DNA from: Salvia splendens
Lineage: Eukaryota; Streptophyta; Magnoliopsida; Lamiales; Lamiaceae
Length of the DNA: 64,000 bases
Direction: 5' to 3'
NCBI RefSeq assembly: GCF_004379255.2
Contig: NC_056049.1
Location: forward strand, 7,316,001 to 7,380,000
Below, in pieces: positions 43,690-59,582 of the stretch (its first letter is position 1; each line of letters opens with the position of its first letter). The notes beneath the pieces were generated by a model, which worked only from the letters and a program-made list of their open reading frames with translations, did not search any database and had not been told where the DNA came from. The translations under genes were made by a program, and so were the position numbers.

Positions 43690-45629
43690 AAAGAAGCCCT
43701 AATTAAATTGCTGCGTTTCACTCGTTTGGGCTTTACATTTCTCAATTGAATTCTTCTCTCTATATTCTACAAATTTCTTCTTTATTCATTTTACAATTAA
43801 TTCTACTATTATATTCTGATTTGGAAGGCATAAATAGTTGTAACAATTTTTGTTTTTATTTTTTTCATTTTCTCGTCATTTTAATTCTCTTTTAACTTTG
43901 ATGCAAATTTTCATAAATTATTATGCTTTATAAAAATATGTTAATAAAAAATTTAATAAAATATAAGTCTCACTTATATATATTAATTTAATGATGGAAA
44001 GTGAGTATAATTATTATTGTAGCGTGTGGTCCAATTACTTAAAACGGAAAATAAATAAATAATACTTTAACATGTGGATATACTGAAATAGCAAAATAGT
44101 AGTAAGATATTATTATATTAAAAGGGATATTCATAATTTATCGAAGTTGTCTTAGCAGTATTACGTCGGATCGTTTTTGTGACTTTGATTTCAGTCGGTT
44201 TTTAATTTTTTTTCTACTTTTTTCCCCTTATTTTATTTTTATTCTTAAATTGTATAATTAAAGTAAATTAATTACTAAAAATGTAAAATCGCAAATTATT
44301 AAGCAAATTCAATCAATGATTAAGCTATGTGATAACTAATGCCGTTAACCTTAATCAAATTAGAATAATCAGAAAAATGACCTATAAATAGGTGAATTGA
44401 CAACTAACTAAAATATATCCTTTTATTTTTAATATACAGATTTAAATTTCAGTAATAAATTATACTTTTATACATTTACATTTCTTATAATATTATTGTC
44501 TATATAAAAACAATAATAACATAGTCATTGAATTCAATTTTGCCAACGATCTAATTAAAGCAATCATAACATTCATACTAAATTGCTAAACTCTCTTTAT
44601 TTCTATTAGAGACATAGTAAGATTTATTTCCGTAAATTAAATAACACTATTGATTGTTATTGAAGTTTAATTCATTAACATTGAACAATCTTTGTAGTGT
44701 ATTACATATATATTAATTATAAAATTAAAAGAGAGAAAACAGATAAAAGTAAAAAAAATTGTCAAAATTACCCTTAATGGCCGAATTAAATTTGGTCCAA
44801 AAAATTTAAACAGTTCAGATTCCTTCCATTAATGATAATATCAATATTTGGCATTTTAATAATATTAATGTGTCTCATAAGTCATAACCTTGATGACACT
44901 AAATAATTCGGAGTAATTTCTGATAGGTTTTTATCAAACCTTATTTTTTGTGTGATCATAATCTTAACTTATATTTAAAGAAGAGAGCTTATTTCAGTGA
45001 CCCACTTGATGTTAAATTATTAATCGTGTGAGGTATACTTCAACTTCCAGTTTCTAATTACCAGATGAAGAGAATTAATGAAAAAATTAACATACAAATT
45101 TCGAAAATTTTTAAATCCTAGCCCAAACTGATGTTTGTCCTAAATTTGGTTGGGTTATTTGTCCAAACAAATGACTGACGAATTTATATTTTTCGAAAAT
45201 AATCAATTAACTTAAGACAACAGTGACATATTTTCATCTCTACATGTCAAAGTAGCACTATGATCATCAATTGTAGTATCAGATTTCCTAATATAGCAAT
45301 TCTTGTTAATGAAAACACTTTAAAATGTACTTAATATTTTGCATGTACATAAATTTATTAAAAACTTTCATAAACTCATGCAAGTCACCATACATCATAG
45401 TATCAACTAGGAGTATCAAATAAAGAAGCCAATTAACAGAGAAAATGATTGGCAATTTGCTTCACAATTAAACTCTGTGGTAGTTCCTCAAAATCTCAAC
45501 ATCATCAGGTGGGTGAATGAGAGATCAAATATGAATATTCAAAAATAAAGCAAATTTGAAAAAAAAAGGGACAAAAAAAGAGGTTACCTATCTACAGCAA
45601 CAAAGAGTGATACATTTATACAACAAGAA
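43690..45629. other. Intergenic, AT-rich
   Basis: About 1.9 kb between the cold-shock-domain promoter and the end of the left FNR gene. No ORF, element terminus or repeat array was recognised. The last ~150 bases are probably FNR 3' untranslated region. Confidence 0.4.
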
Positions 45630-47529
<1,900 letters not shown>

Positions 47530-48224
47530 ATTTTGTTAGGAAATAAGAAATCAAGAATCAGAGGGATAGAGAGTAACAAGTATAGTGAGTAAGAGAAGGA
47601 GAATAAGAAGATTAGGGATATGTGGAGGAGATAGGAAAGCCAATGCAGTAGCACAAGTGAGGATAAGAAACTGTCAGCGATGTATGACTCTCATATTTCA
47701 AACACATTGTTTCAGACAGAATCATAATTAATAAGATATTTTGATTCACCACCAGAAGATCTAAGTGAGAATATAGATTCCCTGTCGCATTAATAAATAT
47801 CCATGTCAGATAAACATACACCTCACCTCGGTAATGATGATAAAAAAAATGGTTGATGTAATATCAGATGTTTTACTAATAATATTTCAATAACTTTTTA
47901 TGTCTATTTCTATCGCTTGTTCATATGAAGAGTGATGATCTGAGATTCTGAATACATACTCAAATTAAATATACATTTTGTTTTGTTTTATATAGCAATA
48001 CTTTTAGGATTAATTTATACTGAATCTTCAACATTCATCTTTAATTTCTATAAACATCTTCAAATGTGCTGGTTTGATACAGGGGCAAAAGATGAAGTAA
48101 AAGATAAAAGCAACATTTTTTTAAAGATCAGTACCCTGCTTAATACATTACATGAGCTGATGAGCACAGAGGAAAAATGCAGGTAGGGCTGAATTTTGTA
48201 CAAAACATTTATCCAAGCAACAGC
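47530..48224 (-). promoter_or_regulatory. Promoter of FNR copy 1 and 3' region of copy 2
   Basis: No clear TATA box precedes copy 1. The minus strand has a CT-rich leader (TCTTATTCTCCTTCTCTTAC), as in many photosynthesis genes. A block around 47655-47700 (minus: GAGAGTCATACATC ... TTTCTTATCCTCACTTGT) recurs upstream of copy 2 and contains an inverted I-box (GATAAG), a common light-responsive site. The rest is AT-rich. Confidence 0.45.
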
Positions 48225-50465
<2,241 letters not shown>

Positions 50466-50640
50466 GACTGGTGTGATGAAGTAAGAAATGGAGAATCAGA
50501 GGGAGAGAGGGAGTGTAGTAAGAGAGGAAATTAGTGATGGTGATGAAGATTATGAAATGGGTGGAGGAGATTGTAGTGAGTGAGTGGTACATGTGAGGAT
50601 AAAAAATGGCCTAAGTTGTGCGACTCTCAACGACATTTTA
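50466..50640 (-). promoter_or_regulatory. Promoter of FNR copy 2
   Basis: The minus strand has GAGAGTCGCACAAC ... TTTTTTATCCTCACATGT at ~50590-50640, matching the block upstream of copy 1, then a CT-rich leader (CCTCTCTTACTACACTCCCT) and no clear TATA box. Confidence 0.45.
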
Positions 50641-50922
50641 ACATATATTTGGTGTCTCCGTTTTGATATTTCAACTCTAAGTTACTTTGTGACATAATGA
50701 TTAAATACTATGATGTAAGATTATTCAGATATTTACTACTTGAATTTTGGAGGAATGTGAGACGACTAGGTGGTTTAGTCAAGTTTAAATAAATTTGTAG
50801 ATTTGGCGTCAAGGCGTGCAGTCATTAATAATAAAACTATATGAATGTTAGGAAATATATAAATGGGCTAAAAAAAATTAATCCATATTCGAACAATTTT
50901 ACAATATGTTCCTTTTTCCATA

Positions 50923-51106
50923 GGGGGTGTTTGGTAGCTAAGATAAGCCCTTGATAAATGAGTTATCTTAATTTATCTTGATTTATATGAGTGTTTGCTA
51001 AGATAAGCCCTTGATAAATTATCTTAGATTTAATCCTAATTCTTATCTTAAAGCCCATCATAATTAATTATCTTATGATAACTTAACATTCCTACCAAAC
51101 ACTCCC
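50923..51106. mobile_element. Tourist-like MITE, 184 bp
   Basis: GGGGGTGTTTGGTAG at the left is inverted at the right (GGGAGTGTTTGGTAG on the other strand), flanked by TA on both sides (50921-50922, 51107-51108). A TAAGATAAGCCCTTGATAAAT segment is repeated inside. No coding capacity. The 3-bp duplication usual for Tourist is not exact (ATA/TAA). Confidence 0.7.
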
Positions 51107-53105
51107 TAAAAGTACAAACTTGCATCAGATGCCCATTAAATTAATCAGTTTGGACCAAAATTATCCAGGCCCAATTAGGCACAATCTTAAAAGTTTGCGA
51201 CATATGAAATTCAAAATTGCCCAGGCCCAGTTAGAGGCATATTTGAAAGTTTGCAAAATGTGAATATTTACTTCGTGTGTTGTACTTTTTGGATTAAACA
51301 AGTTGTTATAAATTTATAATATAAAACCTGAAAATTATCGAGCACTCGTACTGTGCTTGAAAATATTTGGTAAATAATACTAATAATAAGGGGTATTTTA
51401 CACCTAGTATAATAAAAAATTTTAAAAACTTATTTTTTCCACGAATTTTAAACTTGACATATAATATCATAAACTTAAATTGTTGTTTAATTTTCTCACT
51501 GGCGACAAAATCCGACTACGTATAAATTAGATGGATAACCATATCTATCTTCTAGAGACTTTGTAATCATATTAATATCATTTTTTATGGTAACTATATC
51601 TTATGTGATGTGATAACAAATGAGATGTAGTCAGATTTCGTTGTCGGTGAAGAAATTCAACAACTATTTAAATTCGAGTATTATATGCCAAGTTTAATGT
51701 TTGTGGAAATAAATATTTTTTTGTAAAGTTTCGCGATATTAGATCCCAATAATAATAATTAATACGTAATTAATAATATTATTACTTATATTATCTCTAA
51801 TCCATTTTACATGAGTGACTGAGTTTGAGAAGAGAGAAAGGAAAAAGACGATCAGATTTGGAAAGAGAGATAGAGGAAAAAGACGATCAGATTTGGGAAG
51901 AGCGAAAGGCGATCGAAATCGTGCTAGAGGTAATTTCAAATTATGTGATTAACGATTTCATCAAGGATTTCTAATTTCTAATTTTTCATATATGATGATT
52001 TGGGTAGCTGTTTTGTAGAAATTAGGGTTCTAGTTGACTGGTATGTGAAATATTGATGTACAATGATGAAGAGTTGATTAAACATTGCTACTAGGAATTT
52101 TATAGAGTTTGGGAATGCAATAAATTAATGTGGAAGAAATTTTGTATGTGAAAAAGTTTTGGGTTGAGTTTTTTCATGAAAATAGCCTTTATACTATCAT
52201 ATTCACACCCACATATTTCACGAAGGTTGTTTGGAAAAGTCGAAAAATAGCAATAACTTTACAAGTGGAGTAGTAAAGATTTTAGTTGATGAAGCCTTAA
52301 TTAAATTGTGTATTTACAAATTTTGAGACACATAAACTGTTCCTTATCTTGAAAATCAAGGGGTCTGTTGATGTGATTAATTCAAATGTTACTTAATTCT
52401 GTAGATAAGTCCATAATGTTTCATAACATATTTGTCCTTGTCTCTGCTTGTGTAAAGTCAGAGCTCTTCCCTGTTACCGTGCTGCACATCAAACTTCCGT
52501 GTAGTAGTATTTATCAGCATCGTTGTGGTTATATTCTCAGCATCGTCATCGTTGTTGTTCCATTGTCTCTTGCCTATTAGAATTTTGTGATCCATTACAG
52601 GTTCTAGAGGATAAGTCTTATCTCATTTCCAAATCGAAGTAAAATTTTACTAATACTTGAGTTTTGTTAGTTGGTGACACCTCATTTTTCTTCAAGTTTC
52701 AATCCCTGCATAGGAAAGAGCCAAAGGCCTTAACATGGTTTTCTGAATTGTTGATATGCTAGAAGCCAATTTCGGCAAATGTATGAATTGACGGGAGTGA
52801 TTTTTATATGAACAACTTAAGACTTATTCAGCCACTTGAATTCATTTCAAATGATCAACTTACTGCTTCTATTTTGGCTACTGTTTTCTTTTGATTGATT
52901 AATTATACATATCTTTTGATGTATGGTAGCCTTAATAGGCTGAATTATATTTAAAATTAAAATGCATTTCCCATAACTCTAGTAAGAATTCCATCCGATA
53001 AACATGAGCAATATATATGTCAAGGTAAAATTTAACATAGTGTATTAATATATTTCTTTGGCTTGCAAGGATGTTAACTATGAATTTCATATATCCTATT
53101 GAACA
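51107..53105. other. Region upstream of the Myb/SANT-like ORF
   Basis: Mostly AT-rich. At 51833-51933 an imperfect duplication (GGAAAAAGACGATCAGATTTGG twice) ends in GCTAGAGGTAATTTC, which could be a leader exon and splice donor. No exon for a Myb DNA-binding domain is recognisable between here and 53106. Confidence 0.35.
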
Positions 53106-53841
53106 GACACATCCACAAGTTAAAACATTGCGATACAAGTCATACCAGTATTTCCAAGACTGGATTGAGATGTTTGGAAAGGATCGCGCTTCTGGAAAAA
53201 GTTCACAAGGCACGATAGACCTTGAGAAAGTGGCAAGGCAACAACAGGCCTCGAATGATTTTGCTAAAGTGGCAAGCCAACAACCATATCTACCTGACTT
53301 TGATGTAAATGAGTTCCCTACCGGCCTCAATGTACACATTGGAGATTACTCTTTCTCCAATACTAATGAAAACGTCGACCATGAGTTCTCCCACAGCTAT
53401 GTACCTCTGGAGGAGGTGGCCACGGATACTCCTTTCCCTGGTGAAAGCAAATCGGTCAATTCCACCAAAAGGGATGGTGATAAGAAAACTCAATCCAAAA
53501 GAAAGCGCAAGCAGCATGAATCTGCAACCTCCAAGGACTCGGTTATTGTTGATCTCATGGATAAGTTCTTCAAACAACAAAATGAATCCATTGGTATCTT
53601 CGTCGACAAACTTGATAAACGGAGTGAACAATCGATGAGCAGCAAATCTGAAGTTGTTGACAAGACAAAGCTTATTCTTGAAGCTTTGAGAAAAATTGCT
53701 ACACTTCCTGAGGAGACTCGACTGAACTTTGCATACAAAGTTACAATTGATGCACGAGTCACAGATTTATTCCTCAATCTCTCTGAAGGCGAACGTATTA
53801 CATTCGTGAATACGATGATGGCGAAGAAGGTATTGCCATAG
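53106..53841 (+). CDS. Myb/SANT-like protein, C-terminal part only (about 244 aa)
   Basis: The frame is open from 53071, but the probable exon starts after a splice acceptor (ATTGAACAG, ending 53105) with THPQVKTLRYKSYQYF, then DWIEMFGKDRASG. In complete plant Myb/SANT-like proteins this follows the DNA-binding domain. The middle is Ser/Asn-rich with a basic stretch (KRKRKQHESAT), and the C-terminus (FFKQQNESIGIFVDKLDKRS, then ALRKIATLPEE) is the conserved tail of the family. The N-terminal Myb domain was not found, so this is a truncated gene, a gene with a distant first exon, or a domesticated fragment. The tail is undamaged, unlike the pseudogenes at 1787-2939 and 3672-4372. Confidence 0.55.
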
Positions 53842-55139
53842 AACTTACCAAACTATTATGCCACGCATATCACCAAACATTGGGTGTTATTTTTGATGAC
53901 TTGTTAACAGCTATGGTTTGCTGCTTTTAAACAATCTATTTAGGTAGTATTAGTTGGTGATGTTGGCTGATTTTGATAAACATATATATGCAGCTAGATA
54001 TGACTTGATGATATTGGAAACTTTTGATATTTCATATGCTCATATACTTTGTAATTTGATTGAATTTCAAACTTCGATTTCTGTTTGCTATTTTGATTGG
54101 TCCCCATCATAGTGAGGCAGAGAAGTGACAAAGAGTTAGGATTATGCATTTGGTCTAGTTGCTTGTTGGAGTGCTGCAAGTCTAAAGCATCTAACTTTGA
54201 TACTTTTCTTCATGATGATGCTTCAGAGGCACTAAGAATATGATTATATACATATATATATGTATATAGAGGGAGTTTACAGGAAGAAAGAGAGGGAGAC
54301 TGGAAAAAAAATGTGTGCCAATTGTCTTTCTTCGATTTCATTTTTATTTGTTATTTTTTCTAATTTCCATTTTGTGTTATTTAAACTTGGTGTTTCTATT
54401 TAATTTTGTCAATAGTTTGTGCAATGTAGTATTTGATTTGTAATTTTTTATTTAATTTTGTCAATAGGTGTGATGTGATTATTAAACCTATTTCCTATAA
54501 TATTTTTAAATCGGTATGGTCATAATTTTTTTATAATATTTGATTAAAATGTGTATTTTTATCATATATTAATATATTATGCATTATGCCTAATTTTAAA
54601 AAAATGACATTTATAATAAGACTTCTTCTATTATTGAAGCATAAGAATTATTACGGATTTGATAGAATCATAGAAATTTGATTTTGAAGTTTTGATAATT
54701 TAATATTGAAGCATATAAATAATAACGTCCTTGCTAGATCATTATTTGGAAATGGAATTTAACATATTTTTGTTTTTTTGGAGCAAATTCATACATTTAC
54801 ATAAAATATTAGACCAAATGATTGGGAGAAGTATTAGAAGGGTATCACAGTAAATATACAGTATCTTGGCACTATATAATAATATAATATTTCGAACCAA
54901 ACATGCTTGAAGGAGTATTAAAATTGACATTCCAACCAAACATCTTTTTTTAGTCTAAGATTGAGTCATGGTTTATCCTAGATTATATCTTGATACTATT
55001 TAATCTTGCAAACCGAACATCTCCTTGGATTGTCAAATATGTACGTTGATTTGTCTTACTATTTCATGCAATTATAAGCACATTTTGAATAGCTTGATCT
55101 GTAAACTATCGAAGAATTAATTTCTTATTTCTAGAATGG
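53842..55139. other. Intergenic, AT-rich
   Basis: Starts with the probable 3' untranslated region of the Myb/SANT-like ORF. A short palindromic AT run (ATATACATATATATATGTAT) lies near 54245. No gene or element boundary is recognised. Confidence 0.4.
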
Positions 55140-55144
55140 CAAGC

Positions 55145-55883
55145 TATTGGTTTCTAGATTACAAGAGATAAACCGGACATAATACAACTCAAAAGAATGA
55201 ATACAAAAGAACAAACTGAAACGAAATTACAAAGTAGAATTCGAAACAAATAAACCGTGAACAGTAGTTAGCCGAGTCGAGGAGTCCTCTTTCCGAAATA
55301 CGAGATACGCCCCGGTAGTGCTCTCGGATTGGCGTTTCGTCCCCAAAGATAAAACGGCTACGTCTTTGGATGGCTGTCATCATTGCGAGTCCACGAGGTG
55401 TCATCTCGCTTGACTCACTGACGTGGAAACATTGGTGCTCTAAAAAGAACTAGACCAACTGGCAGCACCGAGCCCCACGACCAGGCCCAAAGTCCAAGCA
55501 CAATGGCACAAGGCATGCGGCTCGCAGCGTGCGCCGGTGGCGCGCGTGTGGGCTACAACCCATCTTAGTCCACTAGAATTATTACATGTAATAATCCTTC
55601 TTATTAAATACTTATTTAATAAGCTTGTTACTTTCAATGTGGATAATTAGTCTCTTAATTAATCCCATGAGTTCTCTCATAACTCATTTAATTAGCTCGC
55701 AATTTTGTGCAACTTTAATCCATTATTTCTCACTCACCGTGAATCGGATTTGAGAAATTGAATATACCACGGTCATCTACTCCGAACGTAGATCGACGCT
55801 ATATCATTTAATTTCACAAAATTAAATGTCTCATTGGAATTATTATTGGTCAAAGTCATTTGACCGTGCATACGGTTCCAACA
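55145..55883 (-). mobile_element. Degraded solo LTR, same family as 62429-63427
   Basis: Shares long blocks with the LTR at 62429-63427 (TTAGCCGAGTCGAGGAG, TCCCCAAAGATAAAACGGCT, TTTCTCACTCACCG, AATCGGATTTGAGAAA). The right end is TTCCAACA; the left end reads TATTGG where TGTTGG is expected. Flanks are CAAGC and CGAGC, a one-base-decayed 5-bp duplication. It lacks the TATA-containing segment of the other copy. Orientation is taken from that copy. Confidence 0.7.
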
Positions 55884-57201
55884 CGAGCACCCTTAAATAG
55901 ATATAAAAAAGAAAGTAAATGTGATCTAATAGTTTACTAAGATCGATATATAAATTTTCGAATGTCCTAATTAGATCCTTAATAATTTAAGAAAATTTGA
56001 ATAACTTTGTGAAAGCGATTCATCAATTTCAACTAGATGGAGAAGGATAACTTGATAAAATAAATTCGAAGCCATTATTTAAATGAGAGATGATTCATGG
56101 AGTATAATATATCATAAATTCAGAACATTACTAGGCAAAAGAGGTGTCCAACTGTACTTGTTTCATACGTACACGTACATATATACTAAAATGCAGTTGT
56201 CTCCCAATTGTACGTAAATGTACATCCTGGAAACAACGTGTTCTCTGATTTTCTAATGTATTTTATAGTACTTTTATATTCTCGTGTGATCTGTTCAGCA
56301 ATAAACAGATTAATATAGGATCTAAAATAAGATATTTGTCATTTGAGGAAGTCCAGTTTGTGATATATTTATGTGTAGTAGTATTAAGCATAATTTACAG
56401 GGACACCCATTTCTTAAATGCTAGTAAACATCTATAGCTCACCACATTAGAAAATGGAGCGCTTAAATCTTAAGCAATTATACTAATTACGTGTGTTTTT
56501 TGAGGCATGCGCATACAAAAATACTCATATCTCAATTATTTGACGCTACTTATATAAATGAAACCCTAAAATTTTCAAAATTACTTAACTTTAACCCTAA
56601 AAATGAATTTTACATAAGTTAAAACCTTGAAGGTAAAAACAATCCATTTCAAAAAGTATTCCTGAAAATTAAAATCGGACCATTATAAATTTTGAATTCT
56701 GAATTTAAAAAAATTAAAAATTCATGTTGGAACACCAATGTTCTTAGGCACGTCGCAACAATGTGCTTATAAACGTAAGCACACAAACGCGTGCTTTTCG
56801 CTGCGGTGCTTAAGCTTATACGACCAGATAATACATATGTATGCTAGTGTTCATAGAATTTCATTCTTAAATGAGTTATCTACCCTACCAAACATGCACA
56901 AAATTTATAATTCATCATAATAAATACAAATTGTTAAGTAAATATTAAGAGTACGTGGACTATATAATTTTGTTATTTGGTGAGATTGTTCGAATCAATC
57001 GGCCAAACTTCAAGTGCCACAATATATCATAGTCGGCAATTTCTAAACATTCACAAAATTTTGGATTTAATTATTTATAATTAACTCTATTCATCAATAA
57101 AATAAAATAACCCAATAAAACGGCTCATAAAACTACTCCCATGCCATGTCGGTATATAATTAAATACTACTCCAATGCTAAAATTCAGCCGAAAGAAAAT
57201 A
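55884..57201. other. Intergenic, AT-rich
   Basis: No coding exon or complete element is seen. Around 56740-56815 a GTGCTTATAAACG / AAGCACAC cluster forms short inverted pieces of unknown meaning. Confidence 0.35.
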
Positions 57202-57521
57202 CTCCATTCCATTCGTCCCAGTTTAAGAATAAGATTTAGTTATGACAAGGGTTTTAAGAAATTGGTGGAGTGTGTAATAAATGAAGTGAGGTAGTGGTTG
57301 TTGGAGTGTGTAATAATTGAAGTGAGGTAGTGGAAAGTGAGATCCTTTTGATTTTTTGTATGTTTAGAATTTTATTTTGTTTTATTTTTATGAAAGTAGT
57401 GGCATTTGAGTGTAAAATTGATAAATAATGAGGTTAAATTTTATATTCAAATATGATAGATTCTAAATGTGACTCTTAAACTGGGATGAACTTAGATGAT
57501 AAAATGTGACTCCGGAGAGAG
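57202..57521. mobile_element. Stowaway-like MITE, degraded
   Basis: The left end CTCCATTCCATTCGTCCCAG with GTTTAAGA faces a right end TCTTAAACTGGGATGAA with CTCCGGAGAGAG, flanked by TA (57200-57201, 57522-57523). Inside is a ~36-bp direct repeat (TGGAGTGTGTAATAA...GAAGTGAGGTAGTGG). The termini follow the Stowaway CTCC-TCCGTCCCA pattern but are diverged. Confidence 0.5.
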
Positions 57522-57989
57522 TATATTTGAACAAGCGTGAATAGATGCTTATCTATGTATTGATTATTAAAACGAAGAATAGTCTATAAAGCGTAGCTAC
57601 TGTTTTAGAACTCCAAAACCAAACCCAACTTTTTATGCTCAAAATAAAGAAGTCGATCAATATTATACAAATTTCAGAGGTGGATAAGCTAAACCCAAAC
57701 ACTTTTTACATTTTACAATTCAAATTCAGTTTGGACTTTTCTACTAATACTATATTTGTAGCACATAAAAGTGACACAAGAATTCCACCACGCCGCCAGC
57801 ACGCGAAGGAAGGCCTCCAACTAAATAATTAACTATTCGTAAATTGAGAGAGAGAGTGCGATTTCATTTCACCCAAAAATAGACTTTTCAAATCGCACCG
57901 TGAAAAAAAGCGATTTCGTGAAGCTCCCTTGCACCTTCACATGAAACGTCATGGAAACTCCCCCATGCATACATTTCTGATTTTCTTCT

Positions 57990-58058
57990 CTCTTTATATA
58001 TATACACACACACACACACAGATACATACACAAAGGCTGCACACACACAAACACAAAA
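57990..58058 (+). promoter_or_regulatory. TATA-like element and CA microsatellite before the small plant gene
   Basis: CTTTATATATATACACACACAC lies ~50-65 bp upstream of ATG 58059. The AT part could serve as the TATA box, with the CA repeat in the leader. Confidence 0.4.
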
Positions 58059-58511
58059 ATGGAGCGATGCAAGGTGAGAGGGAGCAGATCGAAGGCGAAT
58101 AAAGCGGCTGCGTGCAAAAAACACCCCAAGCACAGGCAATCGCCGGGAGTCTGCTCCATCTGCCTGCGCGAAAAGCTCTCAAACCTCTCCAATTGCGGCG
58201 AAAATTCGAGATCGGCGAGATCTCCATCCGCCGTTTCCTCTCTCTCCTCCTACGCCTCTTCTCTCTCCTCCTCCTGCGCCTCGCCGCCGCCGGAGCTCAC
58301 GATCTCCGTCGCCTTCTTCAGGAAGAGCAGATCCATGGCGGTGGTGGTGCCGCGGGGAAGAGCGGAAGAGGCCGATCGGAATCGCGAGAAGGAGATTCGG
58401 ATTGTGAAGGGAGGGTTTTGGTCCAAATTGTTGCCACAAAAGAGTAGAGGGAAATTGATGCATTCCAGAACTACAAGAGAGATCAAAGGATCGTTGCATC
58501 ACTTCACTTGA
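58059..58511 (+). CDS. Small plant-specific protein with a KHPKH...SPGVCSICLREKL motif (150 aa)
   Basis: Single open exon. The N-terminus is basic (MERCKVRGSRSKANK), followed at residues ~20-42 by the motif KHPKHRQSPGVCSICLREKL, with two Cys in C-X2-C. This motif is familiar from small uncharacterised plant proteins and from the N-terminus of DUF740/OCTOPUS-like proteins, but here the protein is short and lacks the long C-terminal region. A Ser-rich stretch (SSLSSYASSLSSSCAS) and a basic tail (WSKLLPQKSRGKL, SRTTREIKG) follow. No membrane helix or signal peptide. Function unknown. Overlapping antisense frames reach ~110 codons but have no known domain. Confidence 0.75.
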   Translation: MERCKVRGSRSKANKAAACKKHPKHRQSPGVCSICLREKLSNLSNCGENSRSARSPSAVSSLSSYASSLSSSCASPPPELTISVAFFRKSRSMAVVVPRGRAEEADRNREKEIRIVKGGFWSKLLPQKSRGKLMHSRTTREIKGSLHHFT

Positions 58512-58897
58512 GATTGATTTTTTTCCCCTATAATTTGTCTTTCAAAATTGGGAAATTTTAGTGTAGAGAAATCAAAATTAAATCATTCTTTTTTTAGCTG
58601 GAGAAGTGATTTTGTGTTGGCTTGCTAATTATCGATGAAGCCTAATTCCCCCCTGTTCTTTGATTAATTCCTTCGTAATTAGGAGTTATAGTCGTTTTAC
58701 CTATTTTGTGGTTTGAGTTTTTGGTAACTAAATCAGATTTTTGGGAAATAATTAGGTCAAAATATTACTCCCTACAACCCCACACCTTCGGCAGATCGCC
58801 TAACCACGTTCATCTTCGGCGCAAGAGCGCTACGCACTTTATCTACGCAATCAATCATTTATTCATTTAGGCATCTTAGCTTGTTGCACGAGTTTTA
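58512..58897. other. 3' region of the small gene and spacer
   Basis: Probable 3' untranslated region, then AT-rich spacer up to the TTA duplication (58895-58897) of the next element. No other signal seen. Confidence 0.4.
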
Positions 58898-59582
58898 GAG
58901 CGTCCGCCACTCCATGCGGAATTACCACCGGCGTGCGGGAATTCTGTGACGGACGTCCGCTATTGCGCGTCCCTTCCACGGATACGGAATTCCGCGAAGG
59001 AATTCGCAGTTCCGCAGCCATCGGCAGAATTCCGCAGGGAATTCCACGCGGACGCCCGCCATTGCGTTGACGCCCGCGGAATTCCCGTTTAATGCATTAA
59101 ATATTTTTTTTCGGTTCCTATATATACATCCCGTTGAACTTCATTTCATTCGCACCACTTGTATTAACAAGTTTCTCTCTCTAAATTTCTTTTATATATT
59201 CTCAATGTTGATCGAGTCCGTGCATTCGCCGACATGCGCCAAAAACAAGCTCATGTTCGACTCCAGAATGATATTATTGAAAGTATGGCAGCAGATGAGT
59301 CGTCGTTGATGTGGGGGTGAAGCATTATTGAAATGTATTTTTTTAATTTGGTGAAATGTACTTTTCTTTTTTTATTAATGGAATATTTTTCCTTATTTGT
59401 GTCGACTATTTAATTCCGTAAATTTCTTACTTCCGGAAATTGTTTAATTTGTGAATTAGGGAACTCTGCCACTGTGCAGTGGGAATTCCTTATGACGTGG
59501 CAGTGCAGTGGGAATTCCTTATGACATGGCATGAGTTGTTTTTGGGAATTCCGCCGGGAATTCCGCACCACTGTGGATGCCC
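58898..59582 (+). mobile_element. Deletion derivative of a PIF/Harbinger transposon, 685 bp
   Basis: Left end GAGCGTCCGCCAC and right end GGGCATCCACAGT (opposite strand) are diverged inverted repeats, with TTA on both sides (58895-58897, 59583-59585). The GGAATTCCGC motif recurs many times in the subterminal parts. At 59237-59320 it keeps the last 27 codons of a plant transposon protein (RQKQAHVRLQNDIIESM, ending SSLMWG and TGA). Everything between the promoter side and this C-terminus is deleted, so the element is non-autonomous. Confidence 0.65.

Noticed and set aside
57869..58227. Overlapping minus-strand frames with hydrophobic, Val-rich stretches
   Set aside because: They come from reading the CA microsatellite and the leader of the small gene at 58059 backwards.
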